From: Halarcobacter sp.
GTDB taxonomy: Bacteria > Campylobacterota > Campylobacteria > Campylobacterales > Arcobacteraceae
Direction: 5' to 3'
Assembly (NCBI GenBank): GCA_030145305.1
Contig: JAQYVX010000002.1
Span: 310,001 to 374,000 of the forward strand
Length of the DNA stretch: 64,000 bases
Part shown: piece by piece, positions 53,957 to 63,359 of the stretch
Numbering within the stretch: the first letter of the stretch is position 1
Layout of the letters: each line of letters begins with the position of its first letter
The notes under the pieces: generated by a model
The model's input: only the letters and a program-made list of their open reading frames with translations
What the model was told of the DNA's origin: nothing
Databases searched by the model: none
Made by a program: the position numbers and the translations under genes

Positions 53957-56900
53957 TTATTCACTAATTATTATATTTATTTCATTTTTTATTATTTTAA
54001 ATTTTTCAAGTTTCTCATTTTTATCTAATTCTAAAGATTCTAATTCTTTTAGAACTTCACAAACCTCATCTAGAACTAAATTTAAGCAAGAATTTTTAAT
54101 ATAGTGTGCTTTTTCTTTTATTTTTGTTTTATCATCTTTTTTTATAAATTCAGATAGTTCATCTATATCTTTTGATATATCATTTTTAAATTTGTTTATA
54201 ATAAGACTAGCAATATTTTCACTAACTCCTAATTTTTTTGTAATTTTTGATATATCAATTTTACTTCCAAGCCTTTTTACTTTTTTATTACTTTTTAAAA
54301 ACATTCTAAATATTCTTTTTAGCTCTTCTGTATTTATTGGCTTACTTAAATATTCATTCATTCCGATATCTAAAAACTTTTCCCTATCGCCTTTAATAGC
54401 ATTTGCTGTTAATGCAATAATTGGAATATTTTTTAACTTATTCTCTTTTTCATAATTCCTTATTTTATGGAAAGCTCCAATTCCATCTAAAATTGGCATA
54501 TTAATATCCATTAAGATCATATTAAATTCACCATTGATATAAGCTTGAAATGCCTTTTCTCCATCTTCTTGTATATCAAAATCAATATTCATACTAGTTA
54601 ATACAAAAGATAAAAGTTCTTGATTAGCCTTATTATCTTCAGCTATTAATACCCTTCCTTCAATTTCCATATCTTCCATTTTTTCTACTATTTTTTTGTC
54701 ATATCTTAAAAGAAGTTCTTGCAAGGCATCATTTATCTTTGATGGATAAAATGGTAAAGATAAGCTAATTTCATTTGAGTTAAACTTTATTTTATTTATA
54801 TTATTAGCATATTCAAATAAAATTAAAGTCTGCGTATTAGGAAATTTCTCCCTCATTTCTTCTAAATCTTCTCTACTTTTAAAACAATGAACTAAAATAT
54901 TAGTTTTAGTGTCATCTTTATTTCCATTTGTAGTTCCAAATATTTCTAAATATTTTTTTATATAAGAATATAAATTGTTTTCTATATCAAAAATAGTAAA
55001 ATTCAAATGATGCAAATAGTTTTTTGTATCTTCTACTTCCTCTTTACATACATTAAAATTCACATCAAACCAAAATTTACTTCCTTTTCCTAATTCACTT
55101 TCAATATAGATTTTCGAATTTAAAGACTCAATTATATGTTTACAAATACTAAGTCCTAAACCGGTACCTTCAAATTCTTTATTTGATTTGTGATCTACTT
55201 GAATAAAGGGTTCAAAAATATTTTGAACTTTATTATTTGCTATTCCAATTCCCGTATCAATTACTTCAAATCTAATTAATGCATTTTTATCTAATCTTTT
55301 TAGCACAATAATATTTACGTTTATTGTTCCCTCTCTATTTGTAAATTTAATTGCATTACTTATTAAATTTGACAATATTTGTCTAATTCTTGTTCCATCT
55401 GTTAATACACAAATAGGAGTTTTATTATCTAAGTTGAATATTAGTTTTAAATGTTTGTCATTAGCCCTTTTTGAAAAAAGTTCTACCACATCTTCACTAA
55501 TCAAATAAATATCAGTTTCATAAATACTTAATTCAAAATTTCCACTTTCTATTTTTGAAATATCCAAAATATCATTTATAATGCTTAAAAGTGATTTAGC
55601 ACTTGTTTGAATAATAGTAGCTTGCTTTTTCCCTTGTATATTCAAATCATCTCTATTTGAAATTAACTCAGAAAAACCTATTATGGCATTTAAAGGAGTT
55701 CTTATTTCATGAGAAATATTTGCCAAAAATGAAGACTTGGCTTCATCAGCTTTTTGGGCTTTAATTAATGTTTCTTTTAAGTATTTTGTTCTTTCTTCAA
55801 TTTGTTCTTCTAAGCCATGATTTATATCTATTAACTCTATTGTTTTTTCATTTACTTTTTCTTCTAAATGCTCATTTAACTCTTTTTGTTCATTAATTAA
55901 GTTTTTGACCTTTGAAGCCATATTATTAAATGATTTTTCAAGATTCCCAATTTCATCATTTGATTCAACTTCTATTCTATAATCTAAATCATTCTTAGCA
56001 AATTTTTCAGTTCCTATTAAAAGTCGTTCAATCTTTCCACTAATATAATTAGACATCCAAATAGCAATTGCAATTATTAAAACCAGCATCAATAATGTTA
56101 TAAAGGACAACTCATTTATTAGATTATTTATTAATTCTTCAATTTCTAAAGTATTCTCTTCTAACATAAGATCCATTTGCTCTGTTTGAGAAGATAAAAT
56201 CTCTTCTACACTTTTCTTTGTTTCATTTGCTGCTGCGTGAAATTCTTCTACATTTGCTCCAATTGTTACAAAGCCAAAGCCTCTTTTACTATTTGCAAAT
56301 TTCCCTGTATAATAAGGAATTGTTGCCGCTGTTGTTAACTTCCAAACATTACTCCAATAAATTAAAAAAGAGCCATATCCTCCATTTTTTGTTAGTTGCA
56401 TCCAACCTTGACATTGGGGTGCAAAGTTAAGATATCTACAATCAAGAGCAACATTTCCATCTTCTAAAACTTGGGAGAAATTCGCATTTTTATTTAAACT
56501 TTGTTCTTCAAAGATGGGATAATCTTTTAAAAAATCATTAATTTCTTTTTTTGAATCTTTATATTTTAAAAATAACTTATTACTTAACCAAGGCATTGCT
56601 CTTTTCCCTGTTTCTTTGTCATATCCTACAATAAAATAATCCCTTGCATGTGAGATATTCTTACCTTCATAATCCCACATAAAAGCATAATTACCTTCGC
56701 CTGCGTCAGAAATACTTTGTTTTGCATCTAGGCTAACAGGGTTTGAAGTATCAGTAAATTGCATAATATGTTCATGGTCAAGAGCTAAAGAGACATAAGC
56801 TACTTTTTTATTATTTTTAAAAATAGGAGTTACAAATCTAATAATTCCTTCAAATTTCTTTCCTAAAGGATTTTCTTTTCCTGCATAAGCATGCTCTTCT

Positions 56901-57688
56901 GGCTTAAATTCAATTTTTTGTTTTTCTGTTTTCTCTTTATTGAAAGTTCCTATTACTTTTGATTTTACATATTCACCAATTACATCTGAAACAAAAATTT
57001 CTCCTTGTTTTAAATCTTTAATCTTTTCAAAATAAGTTTCAGAGTTTACATATGTATTTTCTTTATTTGAGATATTTGTAAGTTTATTATTTATTTGTGA
57101 AACTTTGTAAATCTCATTTCCACTTAAATCAAAATAATTTATCTCTTTGTAAATAGGTATTTTTTTTGTTTTTAATGTTAAAGGATCATGAAAACTAAAC
57201 TCTCTTTTATTTTCTTCTAAATCTGCTGTATTTTTTAATCTTAATTCTTTTCTCTCTTTGTTAACAATCTCCCAAGTGCTAGTTTTATCATTATATTTAT
57301 AATCTCCATGAACTATAATATTTCTTTGCTTGCTTTTGCTAAATTCATTTAAAATTTGATTATTTATGTTTATTTTTGATAAGAATAAAAGATCATTATC
57401 TCTTTCATATAAAAAACTTGCTACATTATTTGCAATTTCAAAAGATATTCTTTCCATAGAATTTTGTGATTTTTTATCTAAATATCTAATACTATCTTCA
57501 ATTGAGGCATTTGTTGTGGCTAAAATAATCTCTTTATTTTTATTAAATAAATATCTCGTACTATTTTGAACATATCCTTCAAGATTGACAGTTCCTTCAT
57601 ATGCAATGTATGAAATAAAAAGAAGAGGTACTATTTTTATTAAAATAAATAATAAAACTAATTTTACTTTTATTGTTATATTTTTCAT
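53957..57688 (-). CDS. Large hybrid sensor histidine kinase with cache-like sensor, REC and HPt domains
   Basis: 1243 residues. TM1 (about 8-28), a long periplasmic sensor (about 30-530) with features of double-cache sensors (FAPQCQGWMQLTKNGGYGSF; RDYFIVGYDKETGKRAMPW), TM2 (about 532-553), HAMP, coiled coil, HisKA (SFLANISHEIRTPLNAIIGF, His about 656), HATPase (VIDTGIGIANN; EGTGLGLSICKHI), a degenerate receiver-like region (about 890-990), a canonical REC (VLIAEDNKANQE about 1011, phospho-Asp in MILMDINMP about 1059, YLSKP), and an HPt domain with AHYIKNSCLN near 1196. It is adjacent to a REC-HD-GYP protein gene 30 bp upstream. The stimulus is unknown. Confidence 0.88.
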   Translation of the reverse strand: MKNITIKVKLVLLFILIKIVPLLFISYIAYEGTVNLEGYVQNSTRYLFNKNKEIILATTNASIEDSIRYLDKKSQNSMERISFEIANNVASFLYERDNDLLFLSKININNQILNEFSKSKQRNIIVHGDYKYNDKTSTWEIVNKERKELRLKNTADLEENKREFSFHDPLTLKTKKIPIYKEINYFDLSGNEIYKVSQINNKLTNISNKENTYVNSETYFEKIKDLKQGEIFVSDVIGEYVKSKVIGTFNKEKTEKQKIEFKPEEHAYAGKENPLGKKFEGIIRFVTPIFKNNKKVAYVSLALDHEHIMQFTDTSNPVSLDAKQSISDAGEGNYAFMWDYEGKNISHARDYFIVGYDKETGKRAMPWLSNKLFLKYKDSKKEINDFLKDYPIFEEQSLNKNANFSQVLEDGNVALDCRYLNFAPQCQGWMQLTKNGGYGSFLIYWSNVWKLTTAATIPYYTGKFANSKRGFGFVTIGANVEEFHAAANETKKSVEEILSSQTEQMDLMLEENTLEIEELINNLINELSFITLLMLVLIIAIAIWMSNYISGKIERLLIGTEKFAKNDLDYRIEVESNDEIGNLEKSFNNMASKVKNLINEQKELNEHLEEKVNEKTIELIDINHGLEEQIEERTKYLKETLIKAQKADEAKSSFLANISHEIRTPLNAIIGFSELISNRDDLNIQGKKQATIIQTSAKSLLSIINDILDISKIESGNFELSIYETDIYLISEDVVELFSKRANDKHLKLIFNLDNKTPICVLTDGTRIRQILSNLISNAIKFTNREGTINVNIIVLKRLDKNALIRFEVIDTGIGIANNKVQNIFEPFIQVDHKSNKEFEGTGLGLSICKHIIESLNSKIYIESELGKGSKFWFDVNFNVCKEEVEDTKNYLHHLNFTIFDIENNLYSYIKKYLEIFGTTNGNKDDTKTNILVHCFKSREDLEEMREKFPNTQTLILFEYANNINKIKFNSNEISLSLPFYPSKINDALQELLLRYDKKIVEKMEDMEIEGRVLIAEDNKANQELLSFVLTSMNIDFDIQEDGEKAFQAYINGEFNMILMDINMPILDGIGAFHKIRNYEKENKLKNIPIIALTANAIKGDREKFLDIGMNEYLSKPINTEELKRIFRMFLKSNKKVKRLGSKIDISKITKKLGVSENIASLIINKFKNDISKDIDELSEFIKKDDKTKIKEKAHYIKNSCLNLVLDEVCEVLKELESLELDKNEKLEKFKIIKNEINIIISE

Positions 57689-57718
57689 ATATTTTAATCC
57701 AATTATTATTTTTAGTAT

Positions 57719-58762
57719 TTATTCTTCTTGGAAAGAATTATAAATTGTTTTTACCTCATCAATATTTTTAACAAATAAATCTACAATCACCGGATCAAAA
57801 TGCTTTTGTTTTTCTTGTATTAATAAATTTAATGCATCATCAAAATTCCAAGCTCTCTTATATGGACGATTTGAAGTCAAGGCATCAAAAACATCTACTA
57901 CAGCTACTATTCTTCCAAAGATATGAATATCTTCACCTTTAATTTGACCAGGGTATCCATTTCCATCAAATTTTTCATGATGAGATATAGCAATCATAGC
58001 TCCTGCTTTTAAATATTCACTTTGTGAATCTTTTAAGATTTCATAACCAATTTGAGCATGAGTTTTCATAATTTCAAACTCATCTTTATCTAATCTTCCA
58101 GGTTTTAATAAGATTTTATCTTCAATTCCTACTTTTCCTAAGTCATGAAAAGGAGAAGCGTAAAAAATTAAATCTTGGTCTACTTTGCTTAAGCCATATT
58201 CTCTTGCTAGCATTTTTGAATAATGTGCCACACGCGATACATGAGAGGCAGTTTCAGGGTCTTTATATTCTGCTGTTTTTCCTAAAATATTTAAAGTTTC
58301 TTGTTCTCTATTAATCAACTTTTGAGTTGCTTTTTGAACTTCAAACTCTAGTAGTTTTGCTTTGTCTTCTAAAAGAATCCTATTTTCATAACTATCTAAT
58401 AAGTTCAAGACTCTTGCTTTAAATAACAAAGAATTAACAGGTTTACTCAAAAAATCATTAACGCCAGCATCAAATGCATTTTTATGTATTTGATCATTAT
58501 TTCCTGATGCTGTTACCATAATAATTGGAACTTTTTTATTTTTATTTCTAAACTCTTTTATAAAATCAATACCATTTAAATTTGGCATCATATAATCAAT
58601 TACAATCATGTCAACATGATTTTTTAAAACATACATTAAAGCTTCTAATGGGTCAAAAAAACTTTTTACATTTAATTCAATTTCTACACACATCGATTCT
58701 ATTAAAAACAGATTATTTTTGTTATCATCTATTGACACAATTTGCATATTATGGAATTTCAT
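57719..58762 (-). CDS. Response regulator with HD-GYP phosphodiesterase domain
   Basis: 347 residues. REC (about 1-125) with phospho-Asp in MIVIDYMMPNLNG and DFLSKPVN, then a coiled coil (about 125-165) and the HD-GYP domain: TASHVSRVAHYSKMLA, the metal motif HDLGKVGIEDKIL, HAQIGYEIL, HHEKFDGNGYPGQIKGEDI and DVFDALTSNRPYK. All metal ligands appear intact, so it should hydrolyse cyclic di-GMP. It lies upstream of the hybrid kinase on the same strand, so it is a likely partner. A conspicuous output of the nearby kinase. Confidence 0.9.
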   Translation of the reverse strand: MKFHNMQIVSIDDNKNNLFLIESMCVEIELNVKSFFDPLEALMYVLKNHVDMIVIDYMMPNLNGIDFIKEFRNKNKKVPIIMVTASGNNDQIHKNAFDAGVNDFLSKPVNSLLFKARVLNLLDSYENRILLEDKAKLLEFEVQKATQKLINREQETLNILGKTAEYKDPETASHVSRVAHYSKMLAREYGLSKVDQDLIFYASPFHDLGKVGIEDKILLKPGRLDKDEFEIMKTHAQIGYEILKDSQSEYLKAGAMIAISHHEKFDGNGYPGQIKGEDIHIFGRIVAVVDVFDALTSNRPYKRAWNFDDALNLLIQEKQKHFDPVIVDLFVKNIDEVKTIYNSFQEE

Positions 58763-58956
58763 CGAATACCTTTATCTAAACTTAATATTATTCTATTATT
58801 ATTATTCTTAAAATATGGCAGTTAAATGAGAGATATAAGCAAGTTTTGAAAATTATTAGTATTAAAAAAAAAGAAGTTATTGCTAAATTTATTATACATA
58901 TAATAAATTGTTTAATTTAGCAAGAGAAAAATATATATATTTTTCTCTTTTTTATT

Positions 58957-59277
58957 TTATTTATAAGTTACTTTAATAAAAGAACAACAATAATCAACTA
59001 ATGATGTCACTTTTAATTTATATTTAGAATTTTGTGCAATTTTAACGCTCGCTGGAGCTACATACTCAACCCAATCTTCTGCTGGTAACATAACTTCTAA
59101 ACTACCGCTGTTAATGTCAATAACTGCTTTATTCACAGTATTTAATTCATATTCACCTGGAAGCATAATTCCTAAAGTTTTTTTGCTACCATCTCCAAAA
59201 GTGATACTTCTACTTGTTATATTCCCATCATATAAAATATTTGCTTGCTTTGCAATGCTAACGTTACCAAAATCCAT
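58957..59277 (-). CDS. ppnP: Pyrimidine/purine nucleoside phosphorylase PpnP
   Basis: 106 residues of the cupin-type DUF1255/PpnP family. SIAKQANILYDGNITSRSI, FGDGSKKTLGIMLPGEYELNT and SGSLEVMLPAEDWVEYVA match the family. It phosphorolyses several nucleosides. It stands alone between two control regions, divergent from recO. Confidence 0.9.
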   Translation of the reverse strand: MDFGNVSIAKQANILYDGNITSRSITFGDGSKKTLGIMLPGEYELNTVNKAVIDINSGSLEVMLPAEDWVEYVAPASVKIAQNSKYKLKVTSLVDYCCSFIKVTYK

Positions 59278-59391
59278 CTATATTCCTTTATCAAAAATAA
59301 TTTTCAGTAATTTTAGCATAATTTTTATTTGAAGCAAGTATCTAATATTAATTTGTTATAATTTTTCCAAATTAACTCAATAGAAAGATAT

Positions 59392-60009
59392 ATGCAAGGT
59401 TATATAATAGACATAAAAGCAGTTAAAGATGATGACTTAATAGTTTCAATTTTAACTGAAAATCAAATTTATACTACTTATAGATTTTATGGAGCAAGAC
59501 ACTCTAATATTAATGTAGGATATAAAATAGACTTTGAACTTGAAAGTAATATGAGAAGTTCAATTCCTAGATTAAAAGATGTAATTCAACTTGGCTTTGA
59601 ATGGATTTTTGATAATGAGAAACTTTATTGTTGGCAAAGATTTATAAAACTCTTTTATCCACATTTGAAAGATATTGAAGATATTGATAATTTTTATTTT
59701 AAACTTTTAGATAAACTATCACATAAAATGATAAAACAAAATGCAAAAAGAGCTATTTGTAAAAGTTATTTAAAACTTTTACAACATGAAGGACGTTTAC
59801 ATACAGACTTCACTTGCTTTTTATGTGAAAATGAAATACTAGAAGATATTTCTTTAGTAAGAAGTTTTATGCCAGTTCATTCAACTTGTACTTATAGTAA
59901 AGCCTTTAAAATAAAAAAAGTAGAAGAACTTTTCTTTGAAAAATCTCTTATTTTATTTGAAGATGAAGAAGTAGATTACTTATGGAATATCTTACTTCAA
60001 GGATTATAA
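59392..60009 (+). CDS. recO: DNA repair protein RecO (Campylobacterota type)
   Basis: 205 residues, shorter than E. coli RecO (242). The N-terminal OB-fold (GYIIDIKAVKDDDLIVSIL; TTYRFYGARHSNINVGYKIDF) is followed by a helical domain and a partial zinc site (CFLCENEI; STCTY). It supports RecF-pathway recombination repair. Divergent from ppnP; followed after 44 bp by a large unknown gene. Confidence 0.82.
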   Translation: MQGYIIDIKAVKDDDLIVSILTENQIYTTYRFYGARHSNINVGYKIDFELESNMRSSIPRLKDVIQLGFEWIFDNEKLYCWQRFIKLFYPHLKDIEDIDNFYFKLLDKLSHKMIKQNAKRAICKSYLKLLQHEGRLHTDFTCFLCENEILEDISLVRSFMPVHSTCTYSKAFKIKKVEELFFEKSLILFEDEEVDYLWNILLQGL

Positions 60010-60053
60010 GTTACAAAGTTATATAATATATAAGTTCAGCACTAGGGGAAAAA

Positions 60054-62456
60054 ATGTATATATTTGAAAATAGTAATGTATCGAATTATCTAGATATAAA
60101 AACTGAAGATTTAGCAGTTACAAAACTTTTAGAAAAATTAAATATAAATGTAGAAACATCCTTCTTATATAATCGAAATGATGACTACAAAGCCTTAGTA
60201 GAGTATATTAGTGATTTATATAATGATAAAAAAGAAATCTCTAAAGAACTTACTTATGAGATAAATAATAACCTAAACTTTAAAGCATATTTAGTAATTT
60301 TAATAAAAGAAAAAATGCAAAATATTCTTTCAAATAATACAACTATTATATTTAAAGAAATAGTTACAATTGTAAACTTACTATCATTTGGTAAAAAATT
60401 TGAAATATTTGAAAATTACAATTCTTATAATTTAGAAAATCTTCGAGCTTTATTTAGAGAATTTGAAGATAATCTTAAAGAAGCAAAACAATTAGATGAA
60501 GATAATTTTCTACTTATTTTTAATCAATATATAGCTTTAATTGAATTATTTAATGGCCTATGTATAATTAATTCAACTGATGTTCTAAGGAAAAAAACAA
60601 TTAATTCTTTAATTAATGTTATTAGTGAGACAATAAATACATTAAAATTCAATATAAAACTAGATGATGCACAAATTAATTCTTTAAATAATATCCAAGG
60701 GAAAATGCTATTTTATTATTCTCATATTCCATATATAAATGAAGCAAATAAAGATTCACAGTATTTAATTGATGAATTTAAATTTATCTTTGAGAAACTT
60801 TGTGATGGTTATAATTTATCAAAAAACACAAGATTATCTTCTGAAGCTAAACAAAAAGATTATTATAAAACTTTTCTTAACTCATCAAGCACTTTGCTTT
60901 CTGCACTTTTTTATAAATTAGAAAATACTTATCAAAAAGAAGATTATACTGATATAAGTAAATACAGAAATATCATAGAATTATATGAATTAGAAATAAA
61001 TCACATAAAAAATGAAAAGTTTGAAACAATTGATGATTTTAAAAATGCTCTTTTGGTTAATTATCTTTATATATATAATGAATCTTCTAATGATAATTTC
61101 TTACTTATTATTGAAGACTTTATTAAAAATCCTGTCTTAAATAGTTTGAATATGAATATGATTCATTCAATTATTCTTTTTACTAAAGAAATAGAAGAAG
61201 AGACACTTTTAAAAATCTTGAAGAATTTAATATCAACTGAAAAATATAAAAATGATTACCATGAATTTTATAAATTAAATATTTGTGATTTAATTATTAA
61301 TAAACTTATTAATAATAAAAATAAATCTATTGATGAAAAAATAGTAGATGATCTTGTAGATTATATTGAAACAAACAAAATAGCTTCCCATCTAATGTCA
61401 ATTTATTCAAAATTATATCTCTCTTTATCTCTTTATTATTCATATTATGAAAATTATGAAGAAATTGAAAAATCTAAATTCTATTATTACAATTATTTAA
61501 TAATTAATGGAAAAGAATTATTAGATAACGAGTATTCAAATTTTAATAAAAATATCTTATACAATCATGGAAAAAAACTAATAAGTGATTTAGATTTAGA
61601 AAATGTAATGGTATCAGACCAAAAATGTATTAAGATTGGAACAAATCTTTTACTAAAATTTTCAGAGCAACAAGAGATAAATTTAAAGTATACTATTAAC
61701 CAAAAACTATCAAATATAATTACAGAAATTTTTACTAATGAAAGTTTAAATAACGAACTTCTTGATAAGAAAATTGAGAGTTTTATATCAAGAGATATTT
61801 TCCATGGACTTATATTTTCATCTGTCCAAGGTCTTTGTGAGAAAGAGTGTAGTTTAATTGATTTAGGTTATGAAAAAATAGAAATTCCACTTATTGATGA
61901 ATATAAATTAAAAATGGCATATTCTATTGTTTATAAAGATATTTTTGAAAATATTTTTGAAAAAAACAAGGACTATATAAAACAAAATCTTATTAATCTA
62001 ATTGTTAGTTATAAAAAAAGTATTCCAATTTATAATGATCCAATTACAACACTATATAATTTTGAAAAACTAAAAACTGAGCTTTTGCAAAAAGAGGATG
62101 AAGATGAACTTATTTTTCTAAGAGTTTATATTGAAGATTTACAAAAATTAAATAAAAAATATGGGTATTTAAAAACGAATATCTTATTTAAAGAGTATGT
62201 TCTAAAAATTAATAATATTGTAGATTCATTTAGATTAAATGGCCCAGAAATAGGATTATTTATTGATAAAAATCATAACTATGAAGAGATTATTAAAAAA
62301 ATAAAATCTATTGAAATTACTTATAAAGAAGATCAAATAAAACTAAATCTTGTCTTTGCAATTTCTTGGGGAAATAAAAATAATTTAATAGAGAAATCAT
62401 CATATGCAATGAGTTTAGCTCAAAACTCAAAGAATAAATATTATGAATTTAAGTAA
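60054..62456 (+). CDS. Large helical protein ending in a degenerate GGDEF domain
   Basis: 800 residues. The first 650 are helical, Asn/Lys/Glu-rich and have no domain I recognise; there is no signal peptide or TM segment. The last 145 (about 655-800) follow the GGDEF outline: NDPITTLYNFEKLKTELL, IEDLQKLNKKYGYLKTNILF, SFRLNGPEIGLFI and YAMSLAQNSKNKYYEF. The active-site GGDEF reads NGPEI, so it is unlikely to make cyclic di-GMP; it may instead bind it or a partner. AGGGG precedes the ATG. Confidence 0.75.
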   Translation: MYIFENSNVSNYLDIKTEDLAVTKLLEKLNINVETSFLYNRNDDYKALVEYISDLYNDKKEISKELTYEINNNLNFKAYLVILIKEKMQNILSNNTTIIFKEIVTIVNLLSFGKKFEIFENYNSYNLENLRALFREFEDNLKEAKQLDEDNFLLIFNQYIALIELFNGLCIINSTDVLRKKTINSLINVISETINTLKFNIKLDDAQINSLNNIQGKMLFYYSHIPYINEANKDSQYLIDEFKFIFEKLCDGYNLSKNTRLSSEAKQKDYYKTFLNSSSTLLSALFYKLENTYQKEDYTDISKYRNIIELYELEINHIKNEKFETIDDFKNALLVNYLYIYNESSNDNFLLIIEDFIKNPVLNSLNMNMIHSIILFTKEIEEETLLKILKNLISTEKYKNDYHEFYKLNICDLIINKLINNKNKSIDEKIVDDLVDYIETNKIASHLMSIYSKLYLSLSLYYSYYENYEEIEKSKFYYYNYLIINGKELLDNEYSNFNKNILYNHGKKLISDLDLENVMVSDQKCIKIGTNLLLKFSEQQEINLKYTINQKLSNIITEIFTNESLNNELLDKKIESFISRDIFHGLIFSSVQGLCEKECSLIDLGYEKIEIPLIDEYKLKMAYSIVYKDIFENIFEKNKDYIKQNLINLIVSYKKSIPIYNDPITTLYNFEKLKTELLQKEDEDELIFLRVYIEDLQKLNKKYGYLKTNILFKEYVLKINNIVDSFRLNGPEIGLFIDKNHNYEEIIKKIKSIEITYKEDQIKLNLVFAISWGNKNNLIEKSSYAMSLAQNSKNKYYEFK

Positions 62457-62479
62457 TTAAGATTAAAATCTTAATTACT
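62452..62479. terminator. Bidirectional terminator
   Basis: AGTAATTAAGAT (62452-62463), TAAA loop, ATCTTAATTACT (62468-62479), a perfect 12-bp stem between the convergent degenerate-GGDEF and HDOD genes, covering both ends. Confidence 0.72.
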
Positions 62480-63296
62480 CATCAAGTAGTCTATCTTGTA
62501 GTTTTTCTATTGCTTTTTCTAAATTTTTAACATCTAAATTATACTTTTTAGCTTTTGCAATTCCTTTTTCAATACTTTCATCGCTCATAGCATTAGTAAC
62601 ACAACAAATTGTTTTAATAACGTCCAAGATTTGAGTTTCTTCTATATATTCATCTGGGCAGTTTTCAATATCATCTACATGTTCAATAACATTAATAAGA
62701 TTATCACTTAATTTCCAATATTTGAAAATTGCAGCTGTTATTTGTGAAGTTGTTATTCCTACTATCTCTTTTTCTGCTTGGGAAATAGAGTTACCTTTTT
62801 CTAAAGATAACTTAAATTTTTCACTTTTACCTTCACTATCAATAATATCAGCCAAAATAAATTTTCCTGCTTCTTGTAAAAGTGCAGGTAAAACTAACTC
62901 TTCTTTTAAATCAAAAGAGACTTTTGAAAGCCATAAAGCTGTCAAAGTAGTAGCTAAATTTGAAGCTCTCATAAAATCATCGCTATTAATACCATATGCG
63001 GATAAATTAGTTTTTAATAAATTTTGTACAGTTCCACCAATAGCAATTGAAATTGTAAAATTAATTCCTAATAAATTAATAGCTTTACTCGCTGTTTCTA
63101 CTTTACTTCTAAAGCCAAACATTGCGGAGTTTGAGACCTTTAATAAAGTTGATACAATAAGAGCATCTTTTTCTATTATTTTCAATAATTCAAATGCTTC
63201 TTTTTCACTATCTTGTCTAAACTCTTCAATTTGCATTATTGTTTTCGGTAAAGGGGGTAAAGATTCTATTCTTTCTATAATGTTACTATTCATCAA
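62475..63296 (-). CDS. HDOD domain protein
   Basis: 273 residues. The HDOD core includes ESLPPLPKTIMQIEEFRQD, LLKVSNSAMFGFRSKVETASKAINLLG, LPALLQEAGKFILADI and QAEKEIVGITTSQITAAI, with the catalytic HD pair absent, as usual in the family. HDOD proteins serve in chemotaxis, signalling and biofilm pathways without catalysis. Two ATGs in tandem (63296, 63293). The stop is inside the shared terminator with the preceding gene. Confidence 0.85.
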   Translation of the reverse strand: MMNSNIIERIESLPPLPKTIMQIEEFRQDSEKEAFELLKIIEKDALIVSTLLKVSNSAMFGFRSKVETASKAINLLGINFTISIAIGGTVQNLLKTNLSAYGINSDDFMRASNLATTLTALWLSKVSFDLKEELVLPALLQEAGKFILADIIDSEGKSEKFKLSLEKGNSISQAEKEIVGITTSQITAAIFKYWKLSDNLINVIEHVDDIENCPDEYIEETQILDVIKTICCVTNAMSDESIEKGIAKAKKYNLDVKNLEKAIEKLQDRLLDE

Positions 63297-63359
63297 AACT
63301 CCTATTTAAATCTATCAACTTGCCTATATAAAGATTATTATATCAAAATATACTTATTA

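Noticed and set aside
58921-58951. AGAGAAAAATATATATATTTTTCTCT hairpin-like stretch downstream of ppnP
   Set aside because: A simple AT repeat with the T-run on the wrong strand for ppnP; not convincing as a terminator.
62722-63309. A long plus-strand frame opposite the HDOD gene (195 codons)
   Set aside because: The HDOD domain on the minus strand is clear, and the plus-strand product is a low-complexity Ser/Ile/Lys sequence of the kind made by antisense frames in AT-rich DNA.
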